From contig PBYV01000051.1 of assembly GCA_002729765.1 (NCBI GenBank), forward strand, positions 1 to 53,306: 53,306 bases of DNA. Direction: 5' to 3'. Positions 19,776-29,086 of the stretch are shown in pieces. A program made the translations under genes and the position numbers. Position 1 is the first letter of the stretch, and each line of letters begins with the position of its first letter. The notes beneath the pieces were generated by a model. That model worked only from the letters and a program-made list of their open reading frames with translations. It made no database searches and had not been told where the DNA came from. This DNA comes from Acidimicrobiaceae bacterium (GTDB lineage Bacteria; Actinomycetota; Acidimicrobiia; Acidimicrobiales; MedAcidi-G1).

Positions 19776-21326
19776 ATGTACGGGTACGATTTACTTGTGA
19801 CTGAAAAACTTGATTTGCAACAAAGCATGTTTTGGGTAGTCGCCATGATGGGAATTCTATTTGGCGCTATTTTTAACTTTCTGCCCATGACACCTCTTTG
19901 GCTTGACGAAGCTCAGTCGGCTTCTCTAGCGGGAGAGGGTATCTCCTCTCTTTTTGATGCTCTTCGACACGACGGACATCCTCCTCTTTATTATTTTCTT
20001 TTAGGGATTTGGGCAGACTTATTTGGCGATTCAGACTTTGCCTTAAGGGCTTTTTCCGGTTTTCTTAGCTGCTTAGTAATTCTGATGACTTGGTTTACCT
20101 TCCGTATGCATATGGGTAAGAGGGAATCACTAGTTGCTGCTTCCTTAATCGCAGCAAGCCCTTTTTCGATCAGATATGCAACTGAAGTTCGTATGTATTC
20201 TTTACTAATTTTCTTATTGCTCTGTACTTACTTAAATTTTTATAGGGCTACGCAAAACTCAAAGAGTAAAAGCAAATTTCTTTATGCATTAGGCCTCGCT
20301 TGTTTGCTATTGACCCACTACTGGTCTCTTTTCTTTGTTTTGGTAGTAGTAATTTCACTTTTGACTAAAGCTAAAAGAAGTTCTGGTGAAGAAAACAAAA
20401 ATTACAAATCGTTAATAGCTTGGAGTGTGGGCGCCTGTATTCCCTTTATTTTTTGGTTGCCAGTTTTCTTCGAACAGCTAGAACATACAGGAACCCCTTG
20501 GTCTAAAGCTCCAAGACCAACGGTCGTTCTGGCTTTAACCTTAGAAGCTTTCGGTGGGGGAAAAGGCTCAGAGGCATTGCTGGTGGCAGTGGCACTTTCT
20601 TTACTGGTAGCACTTGGAATTTTCACACGGATTAATGAAGCAGGTTCTGAATTGAAAGTTGGTTTAAATGAACTTTCTTGGTTAAAGCAGATTTGCCTTA
20701 TTTCTACTTGCACAATGCTTCTTGGAGGGACAGTAAGTCTTTTAACAGATACGGCGTTTCAAGGCAGGTATGGGGTTTTCTTCTTCCCCTTTACAGTCTT
20801 CGCTTCTGCAGTTGGATTATCTCGGTTACCACCGAAGGCATCTCTTTTACTCCTCACAGTTTTTTTATTACTTTGCTCCGTTTCAGTTGCTAGAGAACTT
20901 TCAAGGGACCGAACTCAACTTGGAGAGATAGCTGATGTTGTTATCAGTGAAGGAAAAAAAGGAGACACAGTTGTTTTTTGCCCTGACCAATTAGCACCAG
21001 CAGGAAACAGAATATTGGGCAAGAAGTATGAATTTTTTGCTTACCCTTCTTTAGAAGGAGGGGAGAGAATTGACTGGTATGACTACAAGGAACGAAATTT
21101 AAATTCATCGCCGCCGCTCTTAGCGCAAGAACTTTTAGCTAGACACGATGGTGGCCAAAATATCTGGCTTGTGTGGATAGATGGGTTCGAATCCTTTGAT
21201 AAGCAATGCAGTTCATTTAGATCAGAATTGAATAAGCAATTAGGCGCAGGAGAAACTCTTGTAAATGCTGATGGTGATGAGTATTACAATCCAGCGAATC
21301 TTGTTCGATATGACAGTAACAAGTGA
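19776..21326 (+). CDS. Multi-TM glycosyltransferase, GT39-like
   Basis: 516 aa; PLWLDEAQSASLAGEGISSLFDALRHDGHPPLYYFLLGIW, AASPFSIRYATEVRMYSLLIFL; GTG 19797 is an alternative start. Confidence 0.82.
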   Translation: MYGYDLLVTEKLDLQQSMFWVVAMMGILFGAIFNFLPMTPLWLDEAQSASLAGEGISSLFDALRHDGHPPLYYFLLGIWADLFGDSDFALRAFSGFLSCLVILMTWFTFRMHMGKRESLVAASLIAASPFSIRYATEVRMYSLLIFLLLCTYLNFYRATQNSKSKSKFLYALGLACLLLTHYWSLFFVLVVVISLLTKAKRSSGEENKNYKSLIAWSVGACIPFIFWLPVFFEQLEHTGTPWSKAPRPTVVLALTLEAFGGGKGSEALLVAVALSLLVALGIFTRINEAGSELKVGLNELSWLKQICLISTCTMLLGGTVSLLTDTAFQGRYGVFFFPFTVFASAVGLSRLPPKASLLLLTVFLLLCSVSVARELSRDRTQLGEIADVVISEGKKGDTVVFCPDQLAPAGNRILGKKYEFFAYPSLEGGERIDWYDYKERNLNSSPPLLAQELLARHDGGQNIWLVWIDGFESFDKQCSSFRSELNKQLGAGETLVNADGDEYYNPANLVRYDSNK

Positions 21327-22462
21327 TGAAATCTGAGCGAATCAAATCGGTTAAACAGATGATCGGTACTAATTTTCGCCAAGAGGTGCTTTCGGTTTTG
21401 CCAGCATTTCTTGTCTCTAAATGCCTTGTCCTCTTGGCTTGGTTGTTAAGTAAGTTATTATCAGGCACTTTTGACTCTCCAAACGGGGAGAGGATTGATC
21501 GAGGCTTGATGGCGTGGGATGGGGATTGGTATGCATCTATTGTCACAAATGGTTATGACGACGTACTCATAGAAGGGATTCGGTTTTTCCCCGGTTATAT
21601 ATTTACTGGTCGTTTCTTCAACTCCTTTATCCCAGGATCTGCTTCCATTTCTTTGATCCTTATTGCAAATATTGCCTCTTTAATAACCTTGATAGCCATT
21701 AAAAAATTAGTTCTTATTGAAAAAGACAGTGAGGAACTAGCAAAACGATCAGTCTGGCTACTCTCTGTTTTCCCATCTGCTTTTGTACTTACATGGGCTT
21801 ATGCTGAAAGCCTTTTCTTAGCTCTTAGTATTTTTTGTTTTGTAGCCCTTCGAAAAGAACAATGGAAGATCGTTATTTTTTGTTCATTTACAGCAGCTCT
21901 AGTAAGACCTACTGGCTTGCTGCTTACTATTCCAGTATTCTGTGCTGTTTGGGAAAATTGGAATAGTAATAAAAGAAGGATTTCGTTCCAGCCGATACTC
22001 GCTTTAATTAGTGGATTTGTTGGGAGTGGGATATACATACTTTGGGCTTCACTACACTTTGATGAACTTTTTGCACCTATAAAAGCTCAAGAGTCGTTTA
22101 GAGGTAGCTTTGTTGATCCATTTTCTAGAGTCATTAAAGGGGTCAGCCGGGTATTAACTGGCTCTTCGGCAACAGAAACCCTGCATATTATTTCTGCTTT
22201 GCTGTTGTTGTTTCTGTTGGTGAAACTTTTTAAAGATTGGCCCTTAAGATATGGACTTTTTTCGAGTAGTTGCCTGATGGTAGCACTTGGAGCCGAGAAT
22301 ATTAACAGTCTTGAAAGATACGCATTAAATGGATTCCCGATAATCCTGAGCGTATTATTGTTGGCCAGTCAACCACGACTTCGAGTCGCTGTCCCATTTG
22401 TCTCGGCTTTCTGCATGGTTTCATTGTGTGTATTTGCATGGTTGGGGGTCTACGTTCCTTAA
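21323..22462 (+). CDS. PIG-V/GPI mannosyltransferase-2-like membrane protein
   Basis: 379 aa; LMAWDGDWYASIVTNGY, IRFFPGYIFTGRFF, SVFPSAFVLTWAYAESLFLALSIFCFVALR; 4-nt overlap with upstream GT39. Confidence 0.8.
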   Translation: MMKSERIKSVKQMIGTNFRQEVLSVLPAFLVSKCLVLLAWLLSKLLSGTFDSPNGERIDRGLMAWDGDWYASIVTNGYDDVLIEGIRFFPGYIFTGRFFNSFIPGSASISLILIANIASLITLIAIKKLVLIEKDSEELAKRSVWLLSVFPSAFVLTWAYAESLFLALSIFCFVALRKEQWKIVIFCSFTAALVRPTGLLLTIPVFCAVWENWNSNKRRISFQPILALISGFVGSGIYILWASLHFDELFAPIKAQESFRGSFVDPFSRVIKGVSRVLTGSSATETLHIISALLLLFLLVKLFKDWPLRYGLFSSSCLMVALGAENINSLERYALNGFPIILSVLLLASQPRLRVAVPFVSAFCMVSLCVFAWLGVYVP

Positions 22463-22473
22463 GACCATTATGT

Positions 22474-23880
22474 TCAGCAGGGTAACTTTTCGTTACTCCA
22501 TCGGTCACCAGTAAAAAATTTGTAGACGAGCTCTTTCGCGCATTTATCGTTTAATGAGGGGGCATGTGTCCAATTTTCTCTTTGTATCAAAATAGAATTT
22601 GGCAAGATTTCTTCTGTCTTTAAGGACCAGGAGACTGGTGTTATTGGGTCAAGTAATCCTGAAAGTATTAGAGCTTCCGTCTCAAAGGATCGAAGAGAGT
22701 GTTCCCTCATGGGTGTTTCACTTGGAATCCAAATTGCACATATTTCCTGGAGAACTTTTTCTCTTTCGCTTAGAGCTTTAGCTAGAGGTGTCGAGTATTG
22801 CTCAATGAGGGGGTCATTTTTCGGAAGTTCATCTAGACACTCTGATGAGAATTGAGCTCCTTCACTTAACTCATCTCCCTTTGAATATCCCGCAACATTA
22901 ACTGTCAAAAGAGAGTTCATCGCTTCTGCCATTCTTCCATTCAGCGCTAACATCACAGCTTTTGGAACAGTACTTTTCCCATCCGGATGAGCGAGAGTGT
23001 TAACTAATTCAAAAGCAAATGTCGAATCATCAACAGAGATACTGTTTTCAGAATCTGAAAACACAATCGGATTCCTATTGAGTCGAGTTAGCAAGTTGCC
23101 GAGACAATCAGACATAAGGCTTTGTGTGTGTGGACAGTCAGAGGTTTCTTGATTCAAAAGTGACAGATCACACTCGTTCATTATTTGGCAGTTGTTAAGG
23201 GTGAGATTTATTGCACGCTCCGACTCGGAAGGTAAAGAATCATAAGCTGCCACATGGCTAGGAAGAGGTGAATCTAGAACAACGCTATTCACCGCCCCTT
23301 CATCTATTGAAATTAACTCGAGCGCTATTCGCGAACCGAAAGAAACGCCGTACAGATTCCATTTCTTGATTCCTAAAGAGACTCTGAGTTGAACGATGTC
23401 TTCAGCAATTTCTTTTACCCGATAAGAGGAAAAATCGATTCCTTCTAAAGAGAGCCGTGTCTTGCATGCTGAAATAGAATTTTCGTTTAAACCTTGATCA
23501 ACTTCCCAGCAGTCCAAAGAAGGTTCAGACTCGCCTGAACCTTTTTGATCGACCAAAATCAAGTCATGTGAATTAAGTATTTTAGAACGTGGCGTAAGCC
23601 ATATGTGTCGATCAAAAACCGATCTTCCACCTGGTCCGCCATGAAGGAAAATAATTGGTTCATGTTTAGCATTTGGAGATTCCAGAATGGCAAAAGCTGT
23701 ACTTGAATCTCCTGTCCTGTGCTTGTAACAGTTCACAGCCACTTGTGTCGGTACTGTCTCTCCTGGGCAGTTTTCAGCGATTTGATCAATGTTCTCTAGT
23801 GGTTTTTTGGATGATCCACAAGAAGTGGTAGAAATCAAGAAAAGTAACGTTAAGAAGCTTAAAGTAAGCCAAGTTTTCAC
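22474..23880 (-). CDS. Alpha/beta hydrolase lipoprotein (tripeptidyl aminopeptidase-like)
   Basis: 468 aa; lipobox LISTTSCGSS; IFLHGGPGG, LVDQKGSGESEPSLDC, YGVSFGSRIALEL, LILSGLLDPITPVSW, C-terminal 'NWTHAPS'. Confidence 0.87.
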   Translation of the reverse strand: MKTWLTLSFLTLLFLISTTSCGSSKKPLENIDQIAENCPGETVPTQVAVNCYKHRTGDSSTAFAILESPNAKHEPIIFLHGGPGGRSVFDRHIWLTPRSKILNSHDLILVDQKGSGESEPSLDCWEVDQGLNENSISACKTRLSLEGIDFSSYRVKEIAEDIVQLRVSLGIKKWNLYGVSFGSRIALELISIDEGAVNSVVLDSPLPSHVAAYDSLPSESERAINLTLNNCQIMNECDLSLLNQETSDCPHTQSLMSDCLGNLLTRLNRNPIVFSDSENSISVDDSTFAFELVNTLAHPDGKSTVPKAVMLALNGRMAEAMNSLLTVNVAGYSKGDELSEGAQFSSECLDELPKNDPLIEQYSTPLAKALSEREKVLQEICAIWIPSETPMREHSLRSFETEALILSGLLDPITPVSWSLKTEEILPNSILIQRENWTHAPSLNDKCAKELVYKFFTGDRWSNEKLPC

Positions 23881-23966
23881 TTTTAAAAGGTACCTCGATA
23901 GACGAGAAGCTAGTTAGATGTTCAAAAATTGGTTTTACTGTCACAGGTGTTTGTCAATCTATATGT

Positions 23967-24188
23967 ATGAATTTTAAAGCAACAGAAAATAAGTTATTAA
24001 TTGATTGTGAAAAGTGCGTGAAACAAGAATCACAGCACTGTGGAGACTGTGTGATTACTTTTTTATCTAGAGATCCTGATTCAACAGCAGTGATAATAGA
24101 TCTCGACGAATACCGATCTATTAAAGAGGTCTCAGATGCAGGCTTAGTGCCTCCATTACGCTATTCCGAGTCGATTAGGGTTTTTTAA
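23967..24188 (+). CDS. Small cysteine-rich protein of unknown function
   Basis: 73 aa; CEKCVKQESQHCGDCVITFL...DAGLVPPLRY; 26 bp upstream of queG on same strand. Confidence 0.65.
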   Translation: MNFKATENKLLIDCEKCVKQESQHCGDCVITFLSRDPDSTAVIIDLDEYRSIKEVSDAGLVPPLRYSESIRVF

Positions 24189-24213
24189 CGTTCTAAGCTC
24201 ATAAAATCCCATC

Positions 24214-25335
24214 ATGAGTGTTGAGGTGAACAATAATTTAGGTGTCGACTATTTTAAAAAAATTTCAGATCTAGCATCAGAATTAGGCTTGGCCGCGTTG
24301 GGTGTCACTAATACAGAACCTTTTACGGAAACACGCGCTGAAATAGAACGAAGGAAAGAAAAAGAACTTCACGGAGGAATGCAGTTTACTTTCCGAAACC
24401 CCGAACGTTCAACCACGCCAAAAATGATAATGAGCGATGCAAAGTCCTTGATTGTGGGAGCTCTGAGAACCTCAGCTCCGCGCCTTGAAAAAGTAAACAC
24501 TGAAGCTTTAAGAATTGCGGCGTATGCACGAAAGGATTATTACAGTCTTCTTCGTGATGCTCTTAATGTGATTGCTGAAATTCTGAAAAAAGATGGCTGG
24601 AAAGCACAAGTCGTTGCAGATGAAAATTCCCTAGTCGATCGTGCAGCGGCCATTCGAGCAGGTATCGGATGGCATGGTAAGAACGGTAATGTTTTGATTC
24701 CGGGACAGGGAAGTTGGTTTGTTTTAGGTTCAATTGTCACAAACGTTGAACTTCCGTTGAGTGAAAAAGTTCAACAAGATTGTGGTGTTTGCAAGCGATG
24801 TGTAGATGCCTGCCCTACAGGGGCAATCATCGAACCGGGAGTTGTGGATGCCAGAAAATGTATAGCTTGGCTCGTGCAAGCTCCTGGAATAATTCCACAC
24901 GAGTACCGAGAAAGTATTGAGCATCGCATTTATGGTTGTGACGACTGCCAGGAAGTATGTCCGGAAGGAAGAGAGGAGCGTAATTTTGAAGAAGATTTAG
25001 ATATTAAAGCGGATTATCTTGCAGCAGAAATATTAGAAGCTGAAGATCAAGAGCTTTTAGAACGTTTCTCTTCTTGGTACATAGCAGAGAGGAATCCTCG
25101 ATATTTGAAACGCAACGCTCTTGTTTCAATTGGAAACTCCAAAGAAACTGAGAATGAGCTATTTAAATCTCTCTTAATGAAGTACTTGCGTAACTCTGAT
25201 CCTTTATTAAGAAGTCATGCAGCATGGGCGAGTATTCGCTTAGGTCATAAAGACCTTGTAGACCTAGCTAAGAATGACTCTGACCCTCTAGTTCTAAAAG
25301 AAATTATGCTTGCTGAGGTGGAGGGTTTTATATGA
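24214..25335 (+). CDS. queG: Epoxyqueuosine reductase
   Basis: 373 aa; CGVCKRCVDACPTGAI and YGCDDCQEVCP 4Fe-4S motifs, RAAAIRAGIGWHGKNGNVL, C-terminal HEAT-like region. Confidence 0.93.
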   Translation: MSVEVNNNLGVDYFKKISDLASELGLAALGVTNTEPFTETRAEIERRKEKELHGGMQFTFRNPERSTTPKMIMSDAKSLIVGALRTSAPRLEKVNTEALRIAAYARKDYYSLLRDALNVIAEILKKDGWKAQVVADENSLVDRAAAIRAGIGWHGKNGNVLIPGQGSWFVLGSIVTNVELPLSEKVQQDCGVCKRCVDACPTGAIIEPGVVDARKCIAWLVQAPGIIPHEYRESIEHRIYGCDDCQEVCPEGREERNFEEDLDIKADYLAAEILEAEDQELLERFSSWYIAERNPRYLKRNALVSIGNSKETENELFKSLLMKYLRNSDPLLRSHAAWASIRLGHKDLVDLAKNDSDPLVLKEIMLAEVEGFI

Positions 25336-26462
25336 GAAGGCACGTACTGATCACAAATGACTTCCCGCCGAAAGTGGGAGGAATTCAATCTTATCTGTGG
25401 GAGTTATGGCGACGTTTACCAGCTGAAGATTTTTATGTTTACACCACACCGTTCCAGAGTGATGGAGAGTTTGACTCCGGACAACATTTCCGAACAGTTA
25501 GATCCACTAATAAGGTTTTACTTCCTACTCCCAATGTCAATAGAAACGTGCAAAAATTGCGACAAGATATTGAGGCTGAATTAATAGTTTGGGATCCGGC
25601 ATTTCCACTCGCCTTATCAGCTCCGAGGAGTCGCATACCATACGCTCTTGTTCTTCATGGAGCGGAGTTGGCAATTCCTGGAAAGATGCCCATTGTTAGA
25701 TCACTTTTAGCTAACACTCTAAAAAAAGCCTCTTTAGTAATTTGTGCAGGGAATTATCCGGCGGAAGAGGCCGAGAGGATAGCAAAACGAAGTTTACCTA
25801 TAACGATTATTCCACCCGGTGTTGATATTGAAAGATTCCGCCCAGCAGTTTCCGTAGAGAAAGAGAAAATACGAAAAGATTTTGGAATTCCGCTTACTTC
25901 GCCTGTACTTCTCGCGCTCACTCGTTTGGTGCCAAGAAAGGGAATAGATGTTTTGATACAGGCAGTTAAAGTTCTCAAGAAAGATTATCCCGAATTATTA
26001 TTGCTAATTGGTGGAACTGGGCGCGATCTTAAAAGATTGAAATATTTAGCGAAAGATTCAGAAAAGAGCATCAGATTCCTTGGGGAAATTTCAGAGGAAG
26101 GCCTACCTGAGTTATACAGAATGTCCGATATTTTTTGCATGCCATGCCGTTCTCGTTGGGGTGGATTGGAACAAGAAGGTTTCGGGATAGTTTTTTTGGA
26201 AGCAGCAGCATCAGGTATTCCTCAAATTGCAGGAAAAAGTGGAGGATCGGCAGACGCTGTTTCAAATAATGAAACAGGTTTCATTATTGACAATCCTAAA
26301 GATCAACGACAATTGGTGCAATCAATAGAAACGCTATTGCAGAATTCAGAAAAATTAGAACGTATGGGTATAGATGCGCGCAAACGCGCTGAAAATTATT
26401 TTTCTTATGATCAGCTCTCAAAAAGTCTTATAGAAGCACTAGATTCGGCAACTCTTAAGTAG
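25332..26462 (+). CDS. GT4 glycosyltransferase, PimB-like phosphatidylinositol mannosyltransferase
   Basis: 376 aa; LITNDFPPKVGGIQSYLWELWRRLP, IIPPGVDIERFRPA, RLVPRKGIDVLI, EGFGIVFLEAAASGIPQIAGKSGGSADAV; 4-nt overlap with queG. Confidence 0.87.
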   Translation: MRRHVLITNDFPPKVGGIQSYLWELWRRLPAEDFYVYTTPFQSDGEFDSGQHFRTVRSTNKVLLPTPNVNRNVQKLRQDIEAELIVWDPAFPLALSAPRSRIPYALVLHGAELAIPGKMPIVRSLLANTLKKASLVICAGNYPAEEAERIAKRSLPITIIPPGVDIERFRPAVSVEKEKIRKDFGIPLTSPVLLALTRLVPRKGIDVLIQAVKVLKKDYPELLLLIGGTGRDLKRLKYLAKDSEKSIRFLGEISEEGLPELYRMSDIFCMPCRSRWGGLEQEGFGIVFLEAAASGIPQIAGKSGGSADAVSNNETGFIIDNPKDQRQLVQSIETLLQNSEKLERMGIDARKRAENYFSYDQLSKSLIEALDSATLK

Positions 26463-26482
26463 AATTTCACATGGAGGGCAAT

Positions 26483-26932
26483 ATGAGTGATCATGCAAAT
26501 CAGAGAAGGATAATTAGAGCTTCTCCACAGAGATGTTTTGACATGGTGTCAGATGTGGAAAAACTTTCTGAGTGGACCGATGACATCAAAGAAGTAAAAG
26601 TTTTGGTCAGGGACGATAATGGTCGTCCTGGTGATGTTTCATTTCGGGCGGCCGCAATGGGGAGAAGCACTAATTACACGCTTAGATACAGCTACGGTTC
26701 AAATCCACTTAGGATCTCATGGCGCTTGATAGAGAGTGATTTAATTCAGAGAATGAATGGTGACTATGAATTTCACCCCTCTGGTGAAGATGCTGCCGAA
26801 ACTGAAGTTGTCTATGACCTTGATGTAGATTTATTTGTTCGTTTGCCAGGTTTTGTGAAACGACGAGCGGAAAGCAAAATAGTTCATGCGGCAGTCGATG
26901 ATTTAAAAGAAAGACTCGAGGCTAAAAACTAG
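26483..26932 (+). CDS. SRPBCC (START-like/polyketide cyclase) family protein
   Basis: ORF track starts 26471; ATG at 26483 has SD GGAGGG upstream; RRIIRASPQRCFDMVSDVEKLSEWTDDIKEVKVL. Confidence 0.83.
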   Translation: MSDHANQRRIIRASPQRCFDMVSDVEKLSEWTDDIKEVKVLVRDDNGRPGDVSFRAAAMGRSTNYTLRYSYGSNPLRISWRLIESDLIQRMNGDYEFHPSGEDAAETEVVYDLDVDLFVRLPGFVKRRAESKIVHAAVDDLKERLEAKN

Positions 26933-26963
26933 ATAACAGTTGAGCTGGAAAGAGTTTTAAGTT

Positions 26964-28439
26964 TTAGTTCCTGCTTCTATTTACTGCATCAAGCCAATTC
27001 TTATAGAGTTCGTCAGGAAGAGGGCTATTAGTATCTGGTAAAAATGGTTCATCTCCCTTCCATAAAGTCTCAATTTCCTCTAGTGATTCCCATATACCAG
27101 ATGCTAATCCGGCGAGGTAAGCAGCACCCATAGCAGTTGATTCTGTGTTGGAAGAGCGGATTACAGGAATTTTCAGTTGATCGGCTTGGAATTGCATTAG
27201 TAGGTCCATTACCGAAGCTCCTCCGTCTACTTTTAATTTTTCCGGAGTTAATGTGCCGTTCTTTTTTATCGTTTCGAGGACGTCACGAGTTTGGAAAGCC
27301 ATCGATTCAATTGTTGCTCTTGCAAGTTCAGCTTTTCCAACTCCACGCGTTAGGCCAGTGATGATTCCACGGGCGTCAGGATCCCACCAAGGGCTGCCTA
27401 AGCCTGAAAAAGCAGGGACTATAACCACACCTCCATTGTTCTGAGAATTTATAGCTAGTTTTTCTAGTTCTGAGGAATCTTTGATTATTTCGAGCTCGTC
27501 GCGTAGCCATTGAACTGTTGCTCCTGTTGAAAAGATTGAACCTTCGATTGCATATGTAATAGGTGCTTTAGGGTTCAATTTCCAAGCAACTGTCGTTATA
27601 AGCCCATCATTGATTGGGGGTGTTTCTTCGCCGAGGTTTGTAAGGATAAACGAACCAGTTCCATAAGTGTTTTTAGTATCACCTGGTCTAAAGCAAGCTT
27701 GGCCAAAAAGAGAAGACTGTTGATCGCCAATAGCACTTCTAATAGGCACCTCTTTACCTAATGGACCCTCATTGACTGTTGAACCAAAGTAACCAGAAGT
27801 GGAGCGAATTTCAGGAAGCGAATCAATAGGGATGGAAAACATGTTGCACAATGCATCGGACCATTCTCCTTTTTTTAGATCGAACAACATGCTCCGAGAG
27901 GCATTTGAGGGTTCAGTAGCATGAACTTTCCCGTTAGTGAGTTTCCAAATCAACCAAGAGTCAACTGTTCCTAAACAAAATTTCTTACCTGAATCCACCG
28001 AAGATGATTTGATCATCCATTCAAATTTTGAAGCAGAGAAATACGGATCTAACACTAGACCAGTTTTGGATCTGATTTCACTCAGACAACCTTGTCTAAT
28101 TAGCTCTTGACAGCGTCCGGTTGTCCTACGGTCTTGCCAGACAATTGCATTATGTAAAGGTGTTCCTGATTCTTGGTCCCAAATGATGGCAGTTTCACGT
28201 TGGTTTGTTATACCGATGGAAACAACTTCATGTCCAAGTTTCTCAATTTGTTCTGAAACTTCCTTTAATGTGTTAGCTGCGGCTTGCCAGATTTCTTCCG
28301 GATCATGTTCGATGAGACCAGGTTCTGGATATATCTGAGTGAATTCTTGCTGTGAGGTGGTAAGAATTTCACCAGATGGATCCACTGCCAGTGTTCTTAC
28401 ACTCGTAGTGCCTGCGTCTAGAGCTAAAACTACATGCAA
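26964..28439 (-). CDS. glpK: Glycerol kinase
   Basis: FGGY kinase: VLALDAGTTSVRTLAVDP, TNQRETAIIWDQESGTPLHNAIVWQDRRT, YGTGSFILTN, GLGSPWWDPDARG, DGGASVMDLLMQFQADQL. ORF opens to 28502 but overlaps the upstream lipoprotein stop; TTG at 28439 preceded by AAGGAAGGGG is the more plausible start. Confidence 0.92.
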   Translation of the reverse strand: MHVVLALDAGTTSVRTLAVDPSGEILTTSQQEFTQIYPEPGLIEHDPEEIWQAAANTLKEVSEQIEKLGHEVVSIGITNQRETAIIWDQESGTPLHNAIVWQDRRTTGRCQELIRQGCLSEIRSKTGLVLDPYFSASKFEWMIKSSSVDSGKKFCLGTVDSWLIWKLTNGKVHATEPSNASRSMLFDLKKGEWSDALCNMFSIPIDSLPEIRSTSGYFGSTVNEGPLGKEVPIRSAIGDQQSSLFGQACFRPGDTKNTYGTGSFILTNLGEETPPINDGLITTVAWKLNPKAPITYAIEGSIFSTGATVQWLRDELEIIKDSSELEKLAINSQNNGGVVIVPAFSGLGSPWWDPDARGIITGLTRGVGKAELARATIESMAFQTRDVLETIKKNGTLTPEKLKVDGGASVMDLLMQFQADQLKIPVIRSSNTESTAMGAAYLAGLASGIWESLEEIETLWKGDEPFLPDTNSPLPDELYKNWLDAVNRSRN

Positions 28440-28456
28440 TTTTACCCCTTCCTTAT

Positions 28457-29086
28457 TTAGGAGAAATCTTCTTCGGTCATAAAACTCGCGTAATTGCTGC
28501 ATAGCACAGGAGCACCTTCTTCAGGAGGGTCTCCGTCAGTAACGGGTGCATTTATGGCTTCAAGCGAATCATTTTGTCGAACCATAATTTGCACGAAAGA
28601 AATGTCCGCACCTGTTATTAATTCAGAGGCTGTGCAGACAAGCATGGCAAAAGCAAGGCGGTTGCTCTTTGAGTCATCTTGGGGGAAACCATTGAGACTA
28701 TCTAGGTGTATTTCAAGCAAAGTATTTTCAAGAATGGCACCGATGACTTTACTACCTTCAGCAAAAGGTGAAACGAGCTGTGTTTCTTGTTCAGTTAAAG
28801 TAGGACCAGCCAATACTTGATCCAGTATGACGTTTATTGATCCATCTCCGGATATTTCACGATTTACCGGCTCTAGTTTCATTTCTCCATCTTGATTGGC
28901 CTTAGCTAAAAATATTTTAACTGTTTCTTTGGGAGCAGGGGGTTGAGTAGTCGTTGAAGCGGGTGGTAGAAGAGCGTCAGGCAAATTTGCGGAAAGATCT
29001 CTTGGGTTATCGTCAAGAGGAATACTGCAGGCAGTCATCAAAGAGAGAGAAAACAACAGAATAAAACTAGGTAAGTTCTTTTTCAT
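28457..29086 (-). CDS. GerMN-domain lipoprotein, LpqB-like but short
   Basis: Start M at 29086 gives MKKNLPSFILLFSLSLMTACSIPLDDNPRDL (lipobox MTAC); GerMN-like VKIFLAKANQDGEMKLEPVNREISGDGSINVILDQVLAGPTLTEQE; downstream of mtrB-like kinase. Confidence 0.8.
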   Translation of the reverse strand: MKKNLPSFILLFSLSLMTACSIPLDDNPRDLSANLPDALLPPASTTTQPPAPKETVKIFLAKANQDGEMKLEPVNREISGDGSINVILDQVLAGPTLTEQETQLVSPFAEGSKVIGAILENTLLEIHLDSLNGFPQDDSKSNRLAFAMLVCTASELITGADISFVQIMVRQNDSLEAINAPVTDGDPPEEGAPVLCSNYASFMTEEDFS

